Shown here one piece after another: positions 10,224 through 19,788 of a DNA stretch of 64,000 bases. The notes beneath the pieces are model-generated. The model ran no database searches and was not told where the DNA came from. It saw nothing but the letters and a program-made list of their open reading frames with translations. The first letter of the stretch is position 1. Every line of letters begins with the position of its first letter. Both the position numbers and the translations under genes were made by a program. Source of the stretch: Bowmanella denitrificans (lineage in GTDB: Bacteria > Pseudomonadota > Gammaproteobacteria > Enterobacterales > Alteromonadaceae); NCBI RefSeq assembly GCF_002887595.1, contig NZ_PEBU01000002.1, positions 663,765-727,764 on the forward strand. The letters are read 5' to 3'.

Positions 10224-12758
10224 ATGCAATTAAACAAACTTGCTTTTACCCTTAGCCGTCAGCTTGGCACTGGACTGCTTGCGTTGCCTTTGATTACCAT
10301 CAGCAGCACTGCCGCCTATGCGCAGGATGGTGCCAATGAGCAACTTGAACAGATTATCATCACAGGTACCAGACGCAGTGACAGAACCGTGGCACAAAGC
10401 AATGTGCCCATTGATATTCTGGATGCCGATCAACTGACCTCTTCCGGCCAATTGGAAATCAGTCAGCTTCTGACCAATCTGGCCCCCAGCTTTAATTATC
10501 CCCATGCCACTGTTACCGATGGTACTGACCATGCCCGTCCTGCTGTACTGCGTGGTCTCGCACCGGATCATACCTTGGTGCTGATTAATGGTAAGCGCCG
10601 CCATGCCGGTGCGCTGCTAAACCTCAATGGTTCGGTTGGCCGTGGTTCCAGCGCGGTAGATATGAATATGATCCCGGCCGCCGCCATCAAGCGCATTGAG
10701 ATCCTGCGCGATGGCGCCGCATCACAATACGGCTCTGACGCTATTGCCGGCGTGATTAACATCGTCCTTAAAGACAGCGATGATGAAGGCACTGTTGCCC
10801 TGACCTTTGGTCAGCACGATACACAAATGGCCGGGGTACCGCAGTTGACGGGCGTCTCCGGTGACGCGGCAGGGAATCTGCAGTTTAGTACTGGTGAGGA
10901 TAGAAAACGCAGTGACGGTGAGACCTGGAACCTGTCGGTCAACAAAGGTTTAAGCATCAGTGACGAAGGTTTTATCAATCTGACTTATGAGTATCGCGAC
11001 CGTGAGCCCACCAACCGTTCCGGCTTCGATCCCCGTCGTCAATATCCTTTGCAGGCCAGCGGTTTACTCGACCCAAGAGAGATGGAGTTTGACCGTTATA
11101 ATCACCGGTTTGGCAAGGCTGCTCTTGAAGAGCACAGCCTGATCCTTAACGGTGGTTACACGCTTGGCGAGGTAGAGCTGTATGGCTATGCCAGCTATGG
11201 GGTGCGGGACGGCGAAAGCGGTGGTTTTTACCGACGGGCCAGTGATAGTCGCAATGTACCCGCCATCTATCCTGATGGCTTTTTACCCTACATTGTTTCA
11301 GATATTGAAGACCTGGGCGGTACTCTTGGTGCCAAAGGCCTGGCAGGCGAATGGCAATGGGATGTGAGCCTGACGCATGGTTGGGACAGTTTCAACTTTA
11401 ACGTGGAAAACAGTCTGAATACCTCAATGGGTAATGCCAGCCCGACTAAGTTTGACGCTGGCACCCTGGAATATGCGCAATCTCTGCTGAATCTGGATCT
11501 GTCCCGCTATTACACGCCAAATTGGCTTCCCGACAGCCTGCTTGTGGCGGTGGGCGCCGAATACCGGCGGGAAAACTACCAGATTAAAGCCGGTGAACAG
11601 GCATCCTATCTGACGGTGCTGGATGAGCAGGGCAATCCGGTGGCGGCCGGTGGTTCACAGGTGTTCCCTGGTTTTTCCCCCATCAGCGCTACCGATCGCA
11701 GCCGCCATAACTGGTCACTGTATGTAGACCTGGACACCAATCTGACCGAGCAATGGAATATTGCCCTGGCCAGTCGCTATGAAGACTACAGCGATTTTGG
11801 TTCAGATGTGAGTGGCAAACTGGCCAGCCGCTACCAGTTGACAGACGGCTTGGCGATTCGCGCCTCAATCAGCAACGGCTTCCGTGCTCCCAGCCTGGCG
11901 CAATCAGCCTTTACCACCGTCAGTACGCAATTTGTTAACGGCGTGCCTTTTGAAGTTGGCACCTATACCGCGGACCATCCCGCCGCCTTAGCTTTGGGCT
12001 CGCAGCCTTTGCAGGAAGAGCAGTCCTTGAGCCGCTCCATTGGTTTGACCTACCAGGCAGGCGGACTGAGCCTGACGTTGGATTGGTATCGCATTAATAT
12101 TGACGATCGTATTGTGTTAAGTGAAAGCCTGAGCGGCCCGGCGGTGGTGCAAATTCTTAACGACGCCGGTATCAGCGGAGTGCAACAAGTGCGCTACTTC
12201 ACTAATGCCATAGATACTCGCACCCAGGGTGTCGACCTGACTGCCAGTTATAATCTGCCACTGCATGAGTATGGCAGTCTGAATCTGACCGCAGCTTACA
12301 ACCGTAACGACACTGACGTGGAACGTATTGCCGCCAACCCGCCAGAGTTGAATGCACTGGATCCGGACCAATACACCTTATTTGGCCGCCTGGAAACCAA
12401 ACGCTTTGAGCTTGGTACGCCAGACTCCAAGCTCAACCTGTCAGCCACCTGGCAGTATGACAGAAGCAAAGTAACTTTGCGCGCGGTACGCTATGGAGAG
12501 GTGGTCGATGCCGGCAGCACAGCAGCAAATGACGAAGTGCTGGATGCTAAATGGATTACTGATCTGGATGTGGCCTATGAGCTGACGGAGCAGTGGCAAG
12601 TATCTGTGGGAGCCAACAACCTGTTTGATCAGTATCCCAGAGATACCATCAGCACTATGGGGCAAACGGACTTTAATCAGATCTTCCCCTACTCTGGTTT
12701 TTCCGCTTACAGCATTGATGGACGCTACTGGTACGCCAAGGCACAGTATCGATTCTGA
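10224..12758 (+). CDS. TonB-dependent outer-membrane receptor
   Basis: This is an outer-membrane beta-barrel importer energised by TonB-ExbBD. The start is the ATG at 10224 behind AGGAG, giving 844 residues. A signal peptide ends near AYAQ, followed by a TonB-box-like EQIIITGTR, a plug domain (about residues 35-170, with LRGLAPDHTLVLINGKRRH and RIEILRDGAASQYGSDAIAGVINI) and a barrel ending in aromatic YRF. The substrate cannot be told from sequence. No regulator, halogenase-like or hydrolase gene is attached, unlike the receptors at 33.8 and 38.2 kb. The leader contains AT-rich palindromes at 10117-10128 and 10127-10141. Confidence 0.9.
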   Translation: MQLNKLAFTLSRQLGTGLLALPLITISSTAAYAQDGANEQLEQIIITGTRRSDRTVAQSNVPIDILDADQLTSSGQLEISQLLTNLAPSFNYPHATVTDGTDHARPAVLRGLAPDHTLVLINGKRRHAGALLNLNGSVGRGSSAVDMNMIPAAAIKRIEILRDGAASQYGSDAIAGVINIVLKDSDDEGTVALTFGQHDTQMAGVPQLTGVSGDAAGNLQFSTGEDRKRSDGETWNLSVNKGLSISDEGFINLTYEYRDREPTNRSGFDPRRQYPLQASGLLDPREMEFDRYNHRFGKAALEEHSLILNGGYTLGEVELYGYASYGVRDGESGGFYRRASDSRNVPAIYPDGFLPYIVSDIEDLGGTLGAKGLAGEWQWDVSLTHGWDSFNFNVENSLNTSMGNASPTKFDAGTLEYAQSLLNLDLSRYYTPNWLPDSLLVAVGAEYRRENYQIKAGEQASYLTVLDEQGNPVAAGGSQVFPGFSPISATDRSRHNWSLYVDLDTNLTEQWNIALASRYEDYSDFGSDVSGKLASRYQLTDGLAIRASISNGFRAPSLAQSAFTTVSTQFVNGVPFEVGTYTADHPAALALGSQPLQEEQSLSRSIGLTYQAGGLSLTLDWYRINIDDRIVLSESLSGPAVVQILNDAGISGVQQVRYFTNAIDTRTQGVDLTASYNLPLHEYGSLNLTAAYNRNDTDVERIAANPPELNALDPDQYTLFGRLETKRFELGTPDSKLNLSATWQYDRSKVTLRAVRYGEVVDAGSTAANDEVLDAKWITDLDVAYELTEQWQVSVGANNLFDQYPRDTISTMGQTDFNQIFPYSGFSAYSIDGRYWYAKAQYRF

Positions 12759-12765
12759 CAAAGAT

Positions 12766-12792
12766 AAGGAGCGCATTGGCGCTCCTTTTTTA
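12766..12792 (+). terminator. Rho-independent terminator after the TonB receptor
   Basis: Arms AAGGAGCGC and GCGCTCCTT with a 4-nt loop are followed by a run of T. It lies between the receptor and the convergent DUF1428 gene and could serve both. Confidence 0.85.
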
Positions 12793-12799
12793 TTCGGCG

Positions 12800-13165
12800 T
12801 TAAGGCAGTTGCACTAAAGGCGCAAATCCCCCCCAGAACATACGCATGGCATCAAAGGGCATATCTTTGGGATTCATCATGTCGCTCAACCTTGGGTCGG
12901 CCATCACCTGTTCGTTGATTCTGTCCCTGTCCTGCCGTGAGGCATAGGTGATCCAGGCAAACACCACGATTTCATCGTCTTTTAAGTCTACCGCCTGAGG
13001 AAACGAAGTCACCTTACCGGGTTTGACGTCCTCCGCCACCCATTCACGATATTCCAGCGCACCATATTCTATCCAGACGTCACCGGCCTTTTGCGCCAAT
13101 TGTCGGTAACTGTCCAGCTTGCTTTTAGGCACGGGCAATACGAAACCATCAACATAATTCGCCAT
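12800..13165 (-). CDS. DUF1428 family protein
   Basis: The small cytoplasmic protein (121 residues from ATG 13165, behind AGGAG) begins MANYVDGFVLPVPKSKLDSYRQLA and ends with MPFDAMRMFWGGFAPLVQL, both hallmarks of the DUF1428 (YbaA-like, dimeric ferredoxin-like fold) family. Function is unknown. No signal peptide or membrane span. It is alone, convergent with the upstream TonB receptor gene. Confidence 0.85.
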   Translation of the reverse strand: MANYVDGFVLPVPKSKLDSYRQLAQKAGDVWIEYGALEYREWVAEDVKPGKVTSFPQAVDLKDDEIVVFAWITYASRQDRDRINEQVMADPRLSDMMNPKDMPFDAMRMFWGGFAPLVQLP

Positions 13166-13277
13166 CGGGTTTTCTCCTGTTTTGCAGAATGAAGCGATAA
13201 TCGTCCTGTGACGATAATATATAGTCGCTATGCCCGGCATCGTTTCGACATCTGCCTTGAAAATGCGCCCAATAGCA

Positions 13278-13303
13278 AAAGGGTCAACACATGTTGACCC
13301 TTT
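13278..13303 (-). terminator. Terminator palindrome after the M20 peptidase gene
   Basis: Near-perfect palindrome with 12-bp arms AAAGGGTCAACA and TGTTGACCCTTT, 2-nt centre. On the minus strand it lies 18 bases beyond the peptidase stop and is followed by a short T run. Confidence 0.75.
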
Positions 13304-13321
13304 ATATGGTGATTTTGCTAA

Positions 13322-14824
13322 TTATGGCGTTTTACCAGCCAGTTCCACCATTACCGCCGTGTACATTTGCAGATTCAAACGAAATTGTGCGCGGCTGATA
13401 AATTCATGCTCTGAGTGACCGGTGTATTCCACCCCTGGCATTGACGGCCCGAAACTGACCGCATTCGGAAATAAACGGGAATTTGTACCACCACCGATTG
13501 CGATGGGCTCAGGGTTTTGGATGCCGGTGAAATGGGAAAAAACCGCCAGCAGCGTATCAATATGCGGCGCACCGGTTTGTACAAAGGGTTCACCGATATA
13601 GTTATGCCGGGCTGCCAGGGTGACACCACTGGCTATCTGCCAGGCATCCAGCGCCTGATTAATCTCAACATCAAGCTGTTCAGCCGTCTTGCCGCGGGGG
13701 CGACGAATGTTGATATTGAGCTGCACGCCATCATCCACCCCCTTAATCACCGTCGGGGAAACCGTCATTGGCCCCATAAAATCATCTGCATACGCAATAT
13801 CACCAAACTTGTCACCATATAGCCCGGTTCCCAACTGGTCATTGATAAAGTTCACCAGCGAGCCGGCGGCGTTATTTGGCCAGCGCTGACCATTAAGCAA
13901 GGCGGCCAGATAGGAAATCGCATTCACACCATCATCTGGCTTTGATGAATGGGCAGATTTTCCTTTGGCCTGAATCTGTAAAGCATTCCCTTGCTGGTCA
14001 AATTGGAATTGCATGTTGTTGTATTGTTTAGCCTGGCTCTTTAGCTGCGCAACCAGGGCATTATCAGCATGTTGGATCACCGCACTGGCATCTTCGGGGA
14101 TTTGACTACCAAAGAAACCACCGGAAAACTCAGACAAATAGGGCTGCGAAGTATCAATGGGCTGATTAGCAAAGGTCATGCTCAGGGTGCCGTAACCTTT
14201 TTCTGCAGTTACAACCGGGTATTCTGCATCAATCGTGATATTCAGATCCGGCAGGCTGTTGGCTTTAACAAATTCCTGTAGAGGACCCCAATCCGACTCC
14301 TCAGCCATATACACATAAAGTTCAATCCGCCGGTTCAGCTCAATGCCTTTGTCCTTAATCGCTTTCATAGCGTACAACGCGGTGGAAATGGGGCCCTTGT
14401 CATCTTCTGTACCACGACCAATCAAGCGCCCTGGCTCGCTGGTTTCATCCAGTTCAAAGGGAGACTGTGCCCATTTTGATGGGTCGACGGGCTGAATATC
14501 ACCATGTGTAATCACACCTAATCGTTTTTCTGCCTCACCGAGCGCAATCACCACCACATAGCCATGATCCTGAAAATCCAAGCCTAATCTGTGGGCTTGC
14601 CTGGCCAGCGCCGCTTTAAATGCCTGATGGGCTGGATTATCCAATGCCGATAGCCCTTCTACCGCCACGGTGTTGTGCTTAACCAACTCGCGAAGGCTGT
14701 CGACCATAGCGGATTCATAAGTTTCTACTGCATAAGCTGCAATCTGCTGGGCGCGTATATCCGGTGTTTGGGCAAAAACCACAGAAGTGAACAGCAAAGG
14801 GATGGCCACCAGTGACCTGCGCAT
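13322..14824 (-). CDS. Exported M20-family dipeptidase (PepV/Sapep-like)
   Basis: Predicted Zn-dependent dipeptidase or carboxypeptidase acting outside the cytoplasm. The ATG at 14824 follows a GGAG site and opens a signal peptide (MRRSLVAIPLLFTSVVFAQ); in-frame codons upstream to 14854 are probably not translated. M20 metal-site motifs appear in order: THGDIQPVD, GRGTEDDKGP, MAEESDWGP and the late GHSEHEF. At 500 residues it fits the PepV/Sapep branch, with the dimerisation domain around residues 230-360. It stands alone between terminators. The substrate is unknown. Confidence 0.88.
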   Translation of the reverse strand: MRRSLVAIPLLFTSVVFAQTPDIRAQQIAAYAVETYESAMVDSLRELVKHNTVAVEGLSALDNPAHQAFKAALARQAHRLGLDFQDHGYVVVIALGEAEKRLGVITHGDIQPVDPSKWAQSPFELDETSEPGRLIGRGTEDDKGPISTALYAMKAIKDKGIELNRRIELYVYMAEESDWGPLQEFVKANSLPDLNITIDAEYPVVTAEKGYGTLSMTFANQPIDTSQPYLSEFSGGFFGSQIPEDASAVIQHADNALVAQLKSQAKQYNNMQFQFDQQGNALQIQAKGKSAHSSKPDDGVNAISYLAALLNGQRWPNNAAGSLVNFINDQLGTGLYGDKFGDIAYADDFMGPMTVSPTVIKGVDDGVQLNINIRRPRGKTAEQLDVEINQALDAWQIASGVTLAARHNYIGEPFVQTGAPHIDTLLAVFSHFTGIQNPEPIAIGGGTNSRLFPNAVSFGPSMPGVEYTGHSEHEFISRAQFRLNLQMYTAVMVELAGKTP

Positions 14825-15001
14825 AGTTATCTCCAGTACATATAGGGCCTTCAACCTATCAATTTATTTATTTTAAAACAACAAGTTATCAGCGGTGCCC
14901 GGCATCTTTCAGGAAAAGTATTATCTGCTCTGAATTTCCGACCATTCTGCTATGATGGTGACAATGCAAAATGGATTGAGTAGGTCGGGTTGCGCTGGAC
15001 G

Positions 15002-15367
15002 ATGAATTTGCTGTGGCGGCTATTGGCAGTCGCCTTTGTGGTGATTGGTTTAATCGGTGTGGTAGTGCCAGGCCTGCCTACTGTGGTCTTTTTGCTGATT
15101 GCCGCCTGGTGTGCGGGTAAAGGTTGGCCTGCTCTTGAAATTTGGTTACTGAACCATCCTCGCTATGGCTTGCCTATCCGCAATTGGCGCCAGTTCGGGT
15201 CCGTACCGCGAAAAGCCAAAGTGTTGGCCACTCTGATGATTTCCTGCAGTGCTCTGTTACTTTGGTTTTTTTCACTTCATCTGTACCTTAATGTGGCCAT
15301 TAGTATTGTGCTGGTAGCAGTAATGTTGTGGTTATGGTCACGCCCTGAGCTGTCCCTGGACAGATAA
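15002..15367 (+). CDS. DUF454 (YbaN-like) inner-membrane protein
   Basis: A small membrane protein of unknown function. From ATG 15002 it is 121 residues with the family's opening helix (LLAVAFVVIGLIGVVVPGLPTVVFLLIAAWCAGKG, about residues 6-40) and two helices near the C-terminus. The VVPGLPT and AAWCAGKG motifs match E. coli YbaN-type DUF454 proteins. A TTG at 14990 behind an AGG would add four residues; homologues start near the chosen ATG. Confidence 0.85.
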   Translation: MNLLWRLLAVAFVVIGLIGVVVPGLPTVVFLLIAAWCAGKGWPALEIWLLNHPRYGLPIRNWRQFGSVPRKAKVLATLMISCSALLLWFFSLHLYLNVAISIVLVAVMLWLWSRPELSLDR

Positions 15368-15386
15368 GTCAGCTTCTGTCTTTCCT

Positions 15387-15400
15387 TTGATTTAGATTAA
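15387..15400 (+). promoter_or_regulatory. FNR box and -10 before the hemerythrin-like gene
   Basis: TTGATTTAGATTAA matches the FNR consensus TTGATnnnnATCAA at 9 of 10 defined positions. A -10-like TATTCT at 15423-15428 lies where an FNR class II promoter would place it (box centre near -41.5, start near 15435). This also favours translation from ATG 15458. A candidate Fnr is encoded at 25519-26244. Confidence 0.7.
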
Positions 15401-15457
15401 ATCTTGGCAGGCATGCTTCGGATATTCTGGCACTCCCTGGTGTTTGGAGCCCGACAC

Positions 15458-15898
15458 ATGAACAAATTCATTACCCGTTACTTCAGCGCCAATCAGCAGC
15501 GGCTGGAGCTACTGTATATCGGCTTTCGCAAATACAAGCGCAGCAGCCCAGAGCATGCTCAAAGGCTGTTTAAACTGTTTAGCCATGATTTGGCGCAGCA
15601 TATGCAGTGGGATCAGAATCTGATATTTCCATTGCTGCAAGCATTTGGCGAACCCCCATTGGATGAACTGATCCATAAAGCCAGAGCCGAACAGCAAAAA
15701 ATCCGCCAACAGGTAGACGCTGTAGAGCACTTACTGCGAAAAGGACAGGAAAGCCATGACGATGAACAGCGGCTGGAATATTTGTTATCAGACCACTTTG
15801 AAAATCAGGAATTTGACTTGTACCCGGCTTGTGACCGTTTATTTGATACCGACACCGTCACCAGATTGACAGAAAGTTTGTCTTCGTCACCACGCTAG
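15458..15898 (+). CDS. Hemerythrin-like HHE-domain protein
   Basis: The 146-residue cytoplasmic helical protein probably binds a di-iron centre and senses, stores or detoxifies O2 or NO. Candidate ligands lie in two stretches: SHDLAQHMQWDQNLIFPLL and SDHFENQEFDLYPACD, the second resembling the H...E..LYP motif of hemerythrins. The ATG at 15458 follows a GGAG, and the FNR promoter site would exclude the in-frame upstream start at 15404. Iron-binding geometry is inferred. The FNR box suggests induction at low oxygen, fitting an NO- or O2-related role. Confidence 0.8.
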   Translation: MNKFITRYFSANQQRLELLYIGFRKYKRSSPEHAQRLFKLFSHDLAQHMQWDQNLIFPLLQAFGEPPLDELIHKARAEQQKIRQQVDAVEHLLRKGQESHDDEQRLEYLLSDHFENQEFDLYPACDRLFDTDTVTRLTESLSSSPR

Positions 15899-16027
15899 GG
15901 GCTCAAATATATCAGAGTCTGCTCTGCCACTGAGCGGGTTCACTACCAAGCTTGATAGCACTTATTTGTTGCCTCAATAACAATACAAGCTTTTGATTAT
16001 CAAGGCTTACCTCTATTATTCTATGGC

Positions 16028-17629
16028 TTGTTTGTTGAACTGACGGATTTTCTGCTGATGGATTTTATCTGGGTATTGTTTGCCTTCGTTTGTGGCCTGG
16101 GCGTGAAGATGTTCAATCTGCCGCCACTAATAGGTTTTCTGGCGGCTGGCTTTTTACTGAATTTTATTGGTATTCGTCCCGCCGAGAGCTTGGAAACCCT
16201 GGCAAATCTTGGCATTACCCTGATGCTGTTTACCATTGGTTTAAAGCTGAACATTAAAGACTTGCTTAAACGGGAAGTCTGGGTGGGAACCGGCGTACAT
16301 ATGTTGGTGTGGTCCAGTTTACTTGGCGCTTTGTTAATTGCTCTGGGTAGTCTGTCTTTAGCTTATTTTGCCGTCCTTGATTGGCAGACCGCCGCCCTGC
16401 TTGGTTTTGCACTGAGTTTCTCCAGCACCGTGTGTATTGTTAAGTTGCTGGAAGAAGCCGGTGAAATGAAAACGCGGCACGGTAAACTGGCCATCGGCGT
16501 ATTGGTTATGCAGGATATTCTGGCGGTGTTATTTCTGGTGCTTGCCACCGGCAAAACGCCATCGGTTTATGCCTTTGGCTTATTTGCCCTACTCTGGGTA
16601 AAGCCGCTTTTGAAGCGCCTGGTACAGTTATCCGGACACGGAGAGTTACTGCCGCTAACCGGCTTCTTTTTGGCCTTAGGTGGCTATGAGTTGTTTAACC
16701 TGGTGGGTATTAAAGGCGACTTGGGGGCCCTGGTCATGGGGATCCTGATGAGCAATCATGTCAAAGCCGCCGAGCTGAATAAGGCCTTGATGAGCTTTAA
16801 GGATCTGTTCCTGATCGGCTTTTTCTTATCAATTGGCTTTACTGCGCTGCCGGATATACAGATGGTGGGGCTGGCACTGCTGTTATGCCTGCTGTTACCG
16901 GTAAAATTCCTGATGTTCTTCTTTTTGTTTGCCAGTTTGCGTTTGCGCGGACGAACTTCTTACCTGGCCGGATTGGCGCTGAGTAACTTCAGTGAGTTCG
17001 GATTGATTGTGGTGGCACTCTGTGTGGAATCCAGCTGGCTGAGTAAAGAATGGCTGGTGATTCTGGCTCTGGCGGTGTCTTTTTCCTTTATTCTGACCAG
17101 TGTTATCTATCGTTATGCGCACTCGGGGTATAGCCGCTATCAGCAGCTTATCAAGCGCTACGAAAAATCCAGGCGCTTACCCGAAGATGTTTATCAGCAA
17201 CCAGAAAATGCCCAGGTGCTGGTGGTGGGTATGGGCCGGGTCGGAAAAGGAGCCTTTTTAGCGTTACGGGATGTTTTGGGCAATAAAGTTTGGGGTATGG
17301 ATGCCGACCGGGATCGTATCGAACGACAAAAATCCTTGAATTTGCAGGTCATTCTGGGTGACGGTGAGGATGCAGACCTATGGGATAATATGGATTTTTC
17401 CAGCGTTGAGCTGATTCTGCTGGCCTTGCCCTCCACTGAGGATATCCGTCATATCCATGATCAATTGCGCAAAGCCGGTTATCGCGCTCAATTAGCGGCC
17501 ATTGCCCGTTACGAGGATGAACGGCTGGAATTACTTCGCTATGGTATCGATCACGTATTTAACTTCTATACCGAAGCAGGTACCGGTTTTGCGGAGGAAA
17601 GCTTATTGCTATTGGATAAACCAGCTTAA
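16028..17629 (+). CDS. Kef-type cation:proton antiporter (CPA2) with RCK domain
   Basis: An inner-membrane monovalent cation/H+ antiporter or K+ efflux protein. The 533 residues comprise a Na_H_Exchanger domain of about 12 spans (10-375) and a cytoplasmic TrkA-N/RCK domain (about 394-515) with Rossmann motif VVGMGRVGKG for NAD(H) or another nucleotide. The start is TTG 16028; ATG 16058 just before the first span is possible. No KefF/KefG-type quinone reductase gene is adjacent. The ion is not certain from sequence. Confidence 0.85.
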   Translation: MFVELTDFLLMDFIWVLFAFVCGLGVKMFNLPPLIGFLAAGFLLNFIGIRPAESLETLANLGITLMLFTIGLKLNIKDLLKREVWVGTGVHMLVWSSLLGALLIALGSLSLAYFAVLDWQTAALLGFALSFSSTVCIVKLLEEAGEMKTRHGKLAIGVLVMQDILAVLFLVLATGKTPSVYAFGLFALLWVKPLLKRLVQLSGHGELLPLTGFFLALGGYELFNLVGIKGDLGALVMGILMSNHVKAAELNKALMSFKDLFLIGFFLSIGFTALPDIQMVGLALLLCLLLPVKFLMFFFLFASLRLRGRTSYLAGLALSNFSEFGLIVVALCVESSWLSKEWLVILALAVSFSFILTSVIYRYAHSGYSRYQQLIKRYEKSRRLPEDVYQQPENAQVLVVGMGRVGKGAFLALRDVLGNKVWGMDADRDRIERQKSLNLQVILGDGEDADLWDNMDFSSVELILLALPSTEDIRHIHDQLRKAGYRAQLAAIARYEDERLELLRYGIDHVFNFYTEAGTGFAEESLLLLDKPA

Positions 17630-17656
17630 AATCGTAGCTATCTATGGGGCAACTTG

Positions 17657-18106
17657 TCAGCGGCTGTGGGTATAAAAATCCCACTGCCGATGCAAGGCCT
17701 GGCCATCATCCCGTTTCAGATTAAGCACCAGTCGCCAGTGCATTTGCGGTTCTGTGCAACTCCCCAGGAAGCTGACAGCTCGGTGATGCCTACCTTCAAT
17801 ATGCTCAACGATGACAGGAATACGCCCCATAAACATATTCACGCCTTCAATATGAGCGGCCTGGAACGTTACCCCTGCGGGTAACAGTATGGAAATATCA
17901 AGCTCTTCTTCAAGGGGAATGGGTTTAGGCATGATACTGATTTTGCCATCCTCGTCTCCCAGCGGGATAGCGCAGTCTTGTTTATCCAACTCACAAACCG
18001 ATGCGGATTGTTCGCCGAAGTCTGAACGCCCCAGCCAGTTGGCCATCAACAGGATGATGGCCAGGAATAGCAGACTAAACAACCAGTTATGGGAAGTATT
18101 GGGCAA
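17657..18106 (-). CDS. Single-pass membrane protein of unknown function, divergent from ccoN
   Basis: The 149-residue protein has one N-terminal membrane helix (about 9-24, LFSLLFLAIILLMANWLG) and a probably periplasmic domain with three cysteines (in VCELDKQDCAIPLG and GSCTEP) and an Ig/FixH-like beta pattern ending in LVLNLKRDDGQALHRQWDFYT. I do not recognise a named family. The start is TTG 18106; the next in-frame ATG falls inside the helix. It shares a 250-bp divergent region and an FNR box with the ccoNOQP genes, suggesting an oxidase-related role (inference only). Confidence 0.7.
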   Translation of the reverse strand: MPNTSHNWLFSLLFLAIILLMANWLGRSDFGEQSASVCELDKQDCAIPLGDEDGKISIMPKPIPLEEELDISILLPAGVTFQAAHIEGVNMFMGRIPVIVEHIEGRHHRAVSFLGSCTEPQMHWRLVLNLKRDDGQALHRQWDFYTHSR

Positions 18107-18151
18107 ATCAGAGCTCTTTTACCGACGTGACTGGGCGGCCAGTGTGAATCA

Positions 18152-18165
18152 TTGACCAGGATCAA
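18152..18165. promoter_or_regulatory. FNR box between the divergent membrane protein gene and ccoN
   Basis: TTGACCAGGATCAA matches TTGATnnnnATCAA at 9 of 10 defined positions. It is 47 bases from the divergent gene's TTG start and 192 from the ccoN ATG. FNR control of cbb3 oxidase operons is well established. A -10-like TATCTT at 18183-18188 points toward ccoN. Confidence 0.75.
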
Positions 18166-18357
18166 TCAAGCAGCGTTTAGGCTATCTTTTACGGTGCAAA
18201 AACCTTATCATTCGCGCCCGAAGCCCCGCCAAATATAAGTTGTGTATCAAGCCTTTATCGGTGATGAATTAACAACCTTGTACTGGCGGTTTCGGGTTTT
18301 TTACCTATGTTTAACGGGTAATAAAACATTCCAACGAGCAGCGGAAGAACCAAGACG

Positions 18358-19785
18358 ATGAGTGAAACCAGTCGAGCACATCCCGAATACAATTATAAAG
18401 TAGTGCGACAATTCGCCGTCATGACGGTGATTTGGGGAATTGTCGGCATGTCAGTGGGCGTATTGATCGCCTCACAACTAATCTGGCCAGAGATGAATTT
18501 TAATACACCCTGGCTTACCTACTCGCGATTAAGACCATTGCACACCAATGCGGTAATTTTCGCATTTGGTGGCTGCGCTCTGTTCGCCACATCTTATTAC
18601 GTAGTACAGCGCACCTGTCAGGTGAAGTTGTTCAGTGACAAACTGGCAGCCTTTACCTTCTGGGGCTGGCAGGCCGTTATTGTGGCCGCCGCGATCAGCC
18701 TGCCGCTGGGCTTGACTTCTTCCAAGGAATACGCGGAACTGGAGTGGCCCATCGACATCCTGATTACCCTGGTATGGGTGGCGTATGCGATTAACTTTTT
18801 CGGCACGATGGTGATCCGAAAGACATCGCATATCTATGTGGCAAACTGGTTCTTCGGCGCCTTTATCCTGACGGTTGCGGTACTGCACATTGCCAACAGC
18901 ATGGCGATTCCGGTCTCTTTCACTAAGTCATACAGCTTGTATGCCGGTGCAGTGGATGCCATGGTGCAGTGGTGGTATGGCCACAATGCGGTTGGTTTCT
19001 TCCTGACGGCAGGTTTCCTCGGCATGATGTACTACTTTGTACCTAAGCAAGCCGGTCGCCCCGTTTATTCTTATCGCTTGTCTGTGATTCACTTCTGGGC
19101 ATTGATCTCCCTGTACATCTGGGCTGGTCCGCACCATTTGCACTACACTGCTCTGCCAGACTGGGCGCAGTCTGTGGGTATGGTGATGTCTGTGATTCTG
19201 TTTGTTCCCAGTTGGGGCGGCATGATCAACGGTATCATGACCCTGTCAGGTGCCTGGCATAAACTGCGTACCGACCCCATCCTGCGCTTCCTGATCGTGT
19301 CCTTATCATTCTATGGCATGTCCACATTCGAAGGGCCAATGATGGCAATCAAAACGGTTAACGCCCTGTCCCACTATACAGACTGGACAGTGGGCCACGT
19401 GCACTCCGGCGCCCTGGGTTGGGTGGCAATGGTGTCTATCGGCTCAATCTACCACCTGATCCCAATTCTGTTTGGTCAACCTAAGATGTACAGCACCAAG
19501 CTGGTGAACGTGCATTTCTGGCTGGCAACCATTGGCGTGGTGCTATATATCGTTGCCATGTGGATCTCTGGTGTTATGCAAGGCCTGATGTGGCGTGCGG
19601 TGAACACTGACGGCACTCTGACTTATACCTTTATTGAAAGTATTGAAGCCTCTAAGCCGTTCTACTTTGTGCGCTTCCTGGGCGGTGTCTTCGTCGTTAC
19701 AGGTATGCTGATTATGGCCTACAACTGCTATCGCACCATCCGTGCGCCTAAAGGCAGTTTGCAGGCAGAAGCACAACCGGCATAA
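18358..19785 (+). CDS. ccoN: cbb3-type cytochrome c oxidase subunit I CcoN
   Basis: CcoN is the catalytic subunit of the high-affinity terminal oxidase, holding heme b and the heme b3-CuB centre. The 475 residues form about 12 membrane spans. Heme and copper ligand histidines are visible in [25 protein letters not shown] and [10 protein letters not shown]. It begins ccoNOQP, with ccoO starting three bases after its stop. The FNR box at 18152-18165 implies induction under microaerobic conditions. Confidence 0.97.
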   Translation: MSETSRAHPEYNYKVVRQFAVMTVIWGIVGMSVGVLIASQLIWPEMNFNTPWLTYSRLRPLHTNAVIFAFGGCALFATSYYVVQRTCQVKLFSDKLAAFTFWGWQAVIVAAAISLPLGLTSSKEYAELEWPIDILITLVWVAYAINFFGTMVIRKTSHIYVANWFFGAFILTVAVLHIANSMAIPVSFTKSYSLYAGAVDAMVQWWYGHNAVGFFLTAGFLGMMYYFVPKQAGRPVYSYRLSVIHFWALISLYIWAGPHHLHYTALPDWAQSVGMVMSVILFVPSWGGMINGIMTLSGAWHKLRTDPILRFLIVSLSFYGMSTFEGPMMAIKTVNALSHYTDWTVGHVHSGALGWVAMVSIGSIYHLIPILFGQPKMYSTKLVNVHFWLATIGVVLYIVAMWISGVMQGLMWRAVNTDGTLTYTFIESIEASKPFYFVRFLGGVFVVTGMLIMAYNCYRTIRAPKGSLQAEAQPA

Positions 19786-19788
19786 GGG

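Noticed and set aside
9965..10255. 96-codon plus-strand open frame before the TonB receptor
   Set aside because: It begins in the terminator of the upstream gene, overlaps the receptor start and has no ribosome site or protein-like pattern.
15988..16010. TTGATTATCAA before the Kef-like gene as an FNR box
   Set aside because: The half-sites are one base apart rather than four, so it does not fit FNR spacing.
18241..18357. Second FNR box close to ccoN
   Set aside because: Only an isolated ATCAA half-site is present; no TTGAT partner at the right distance.
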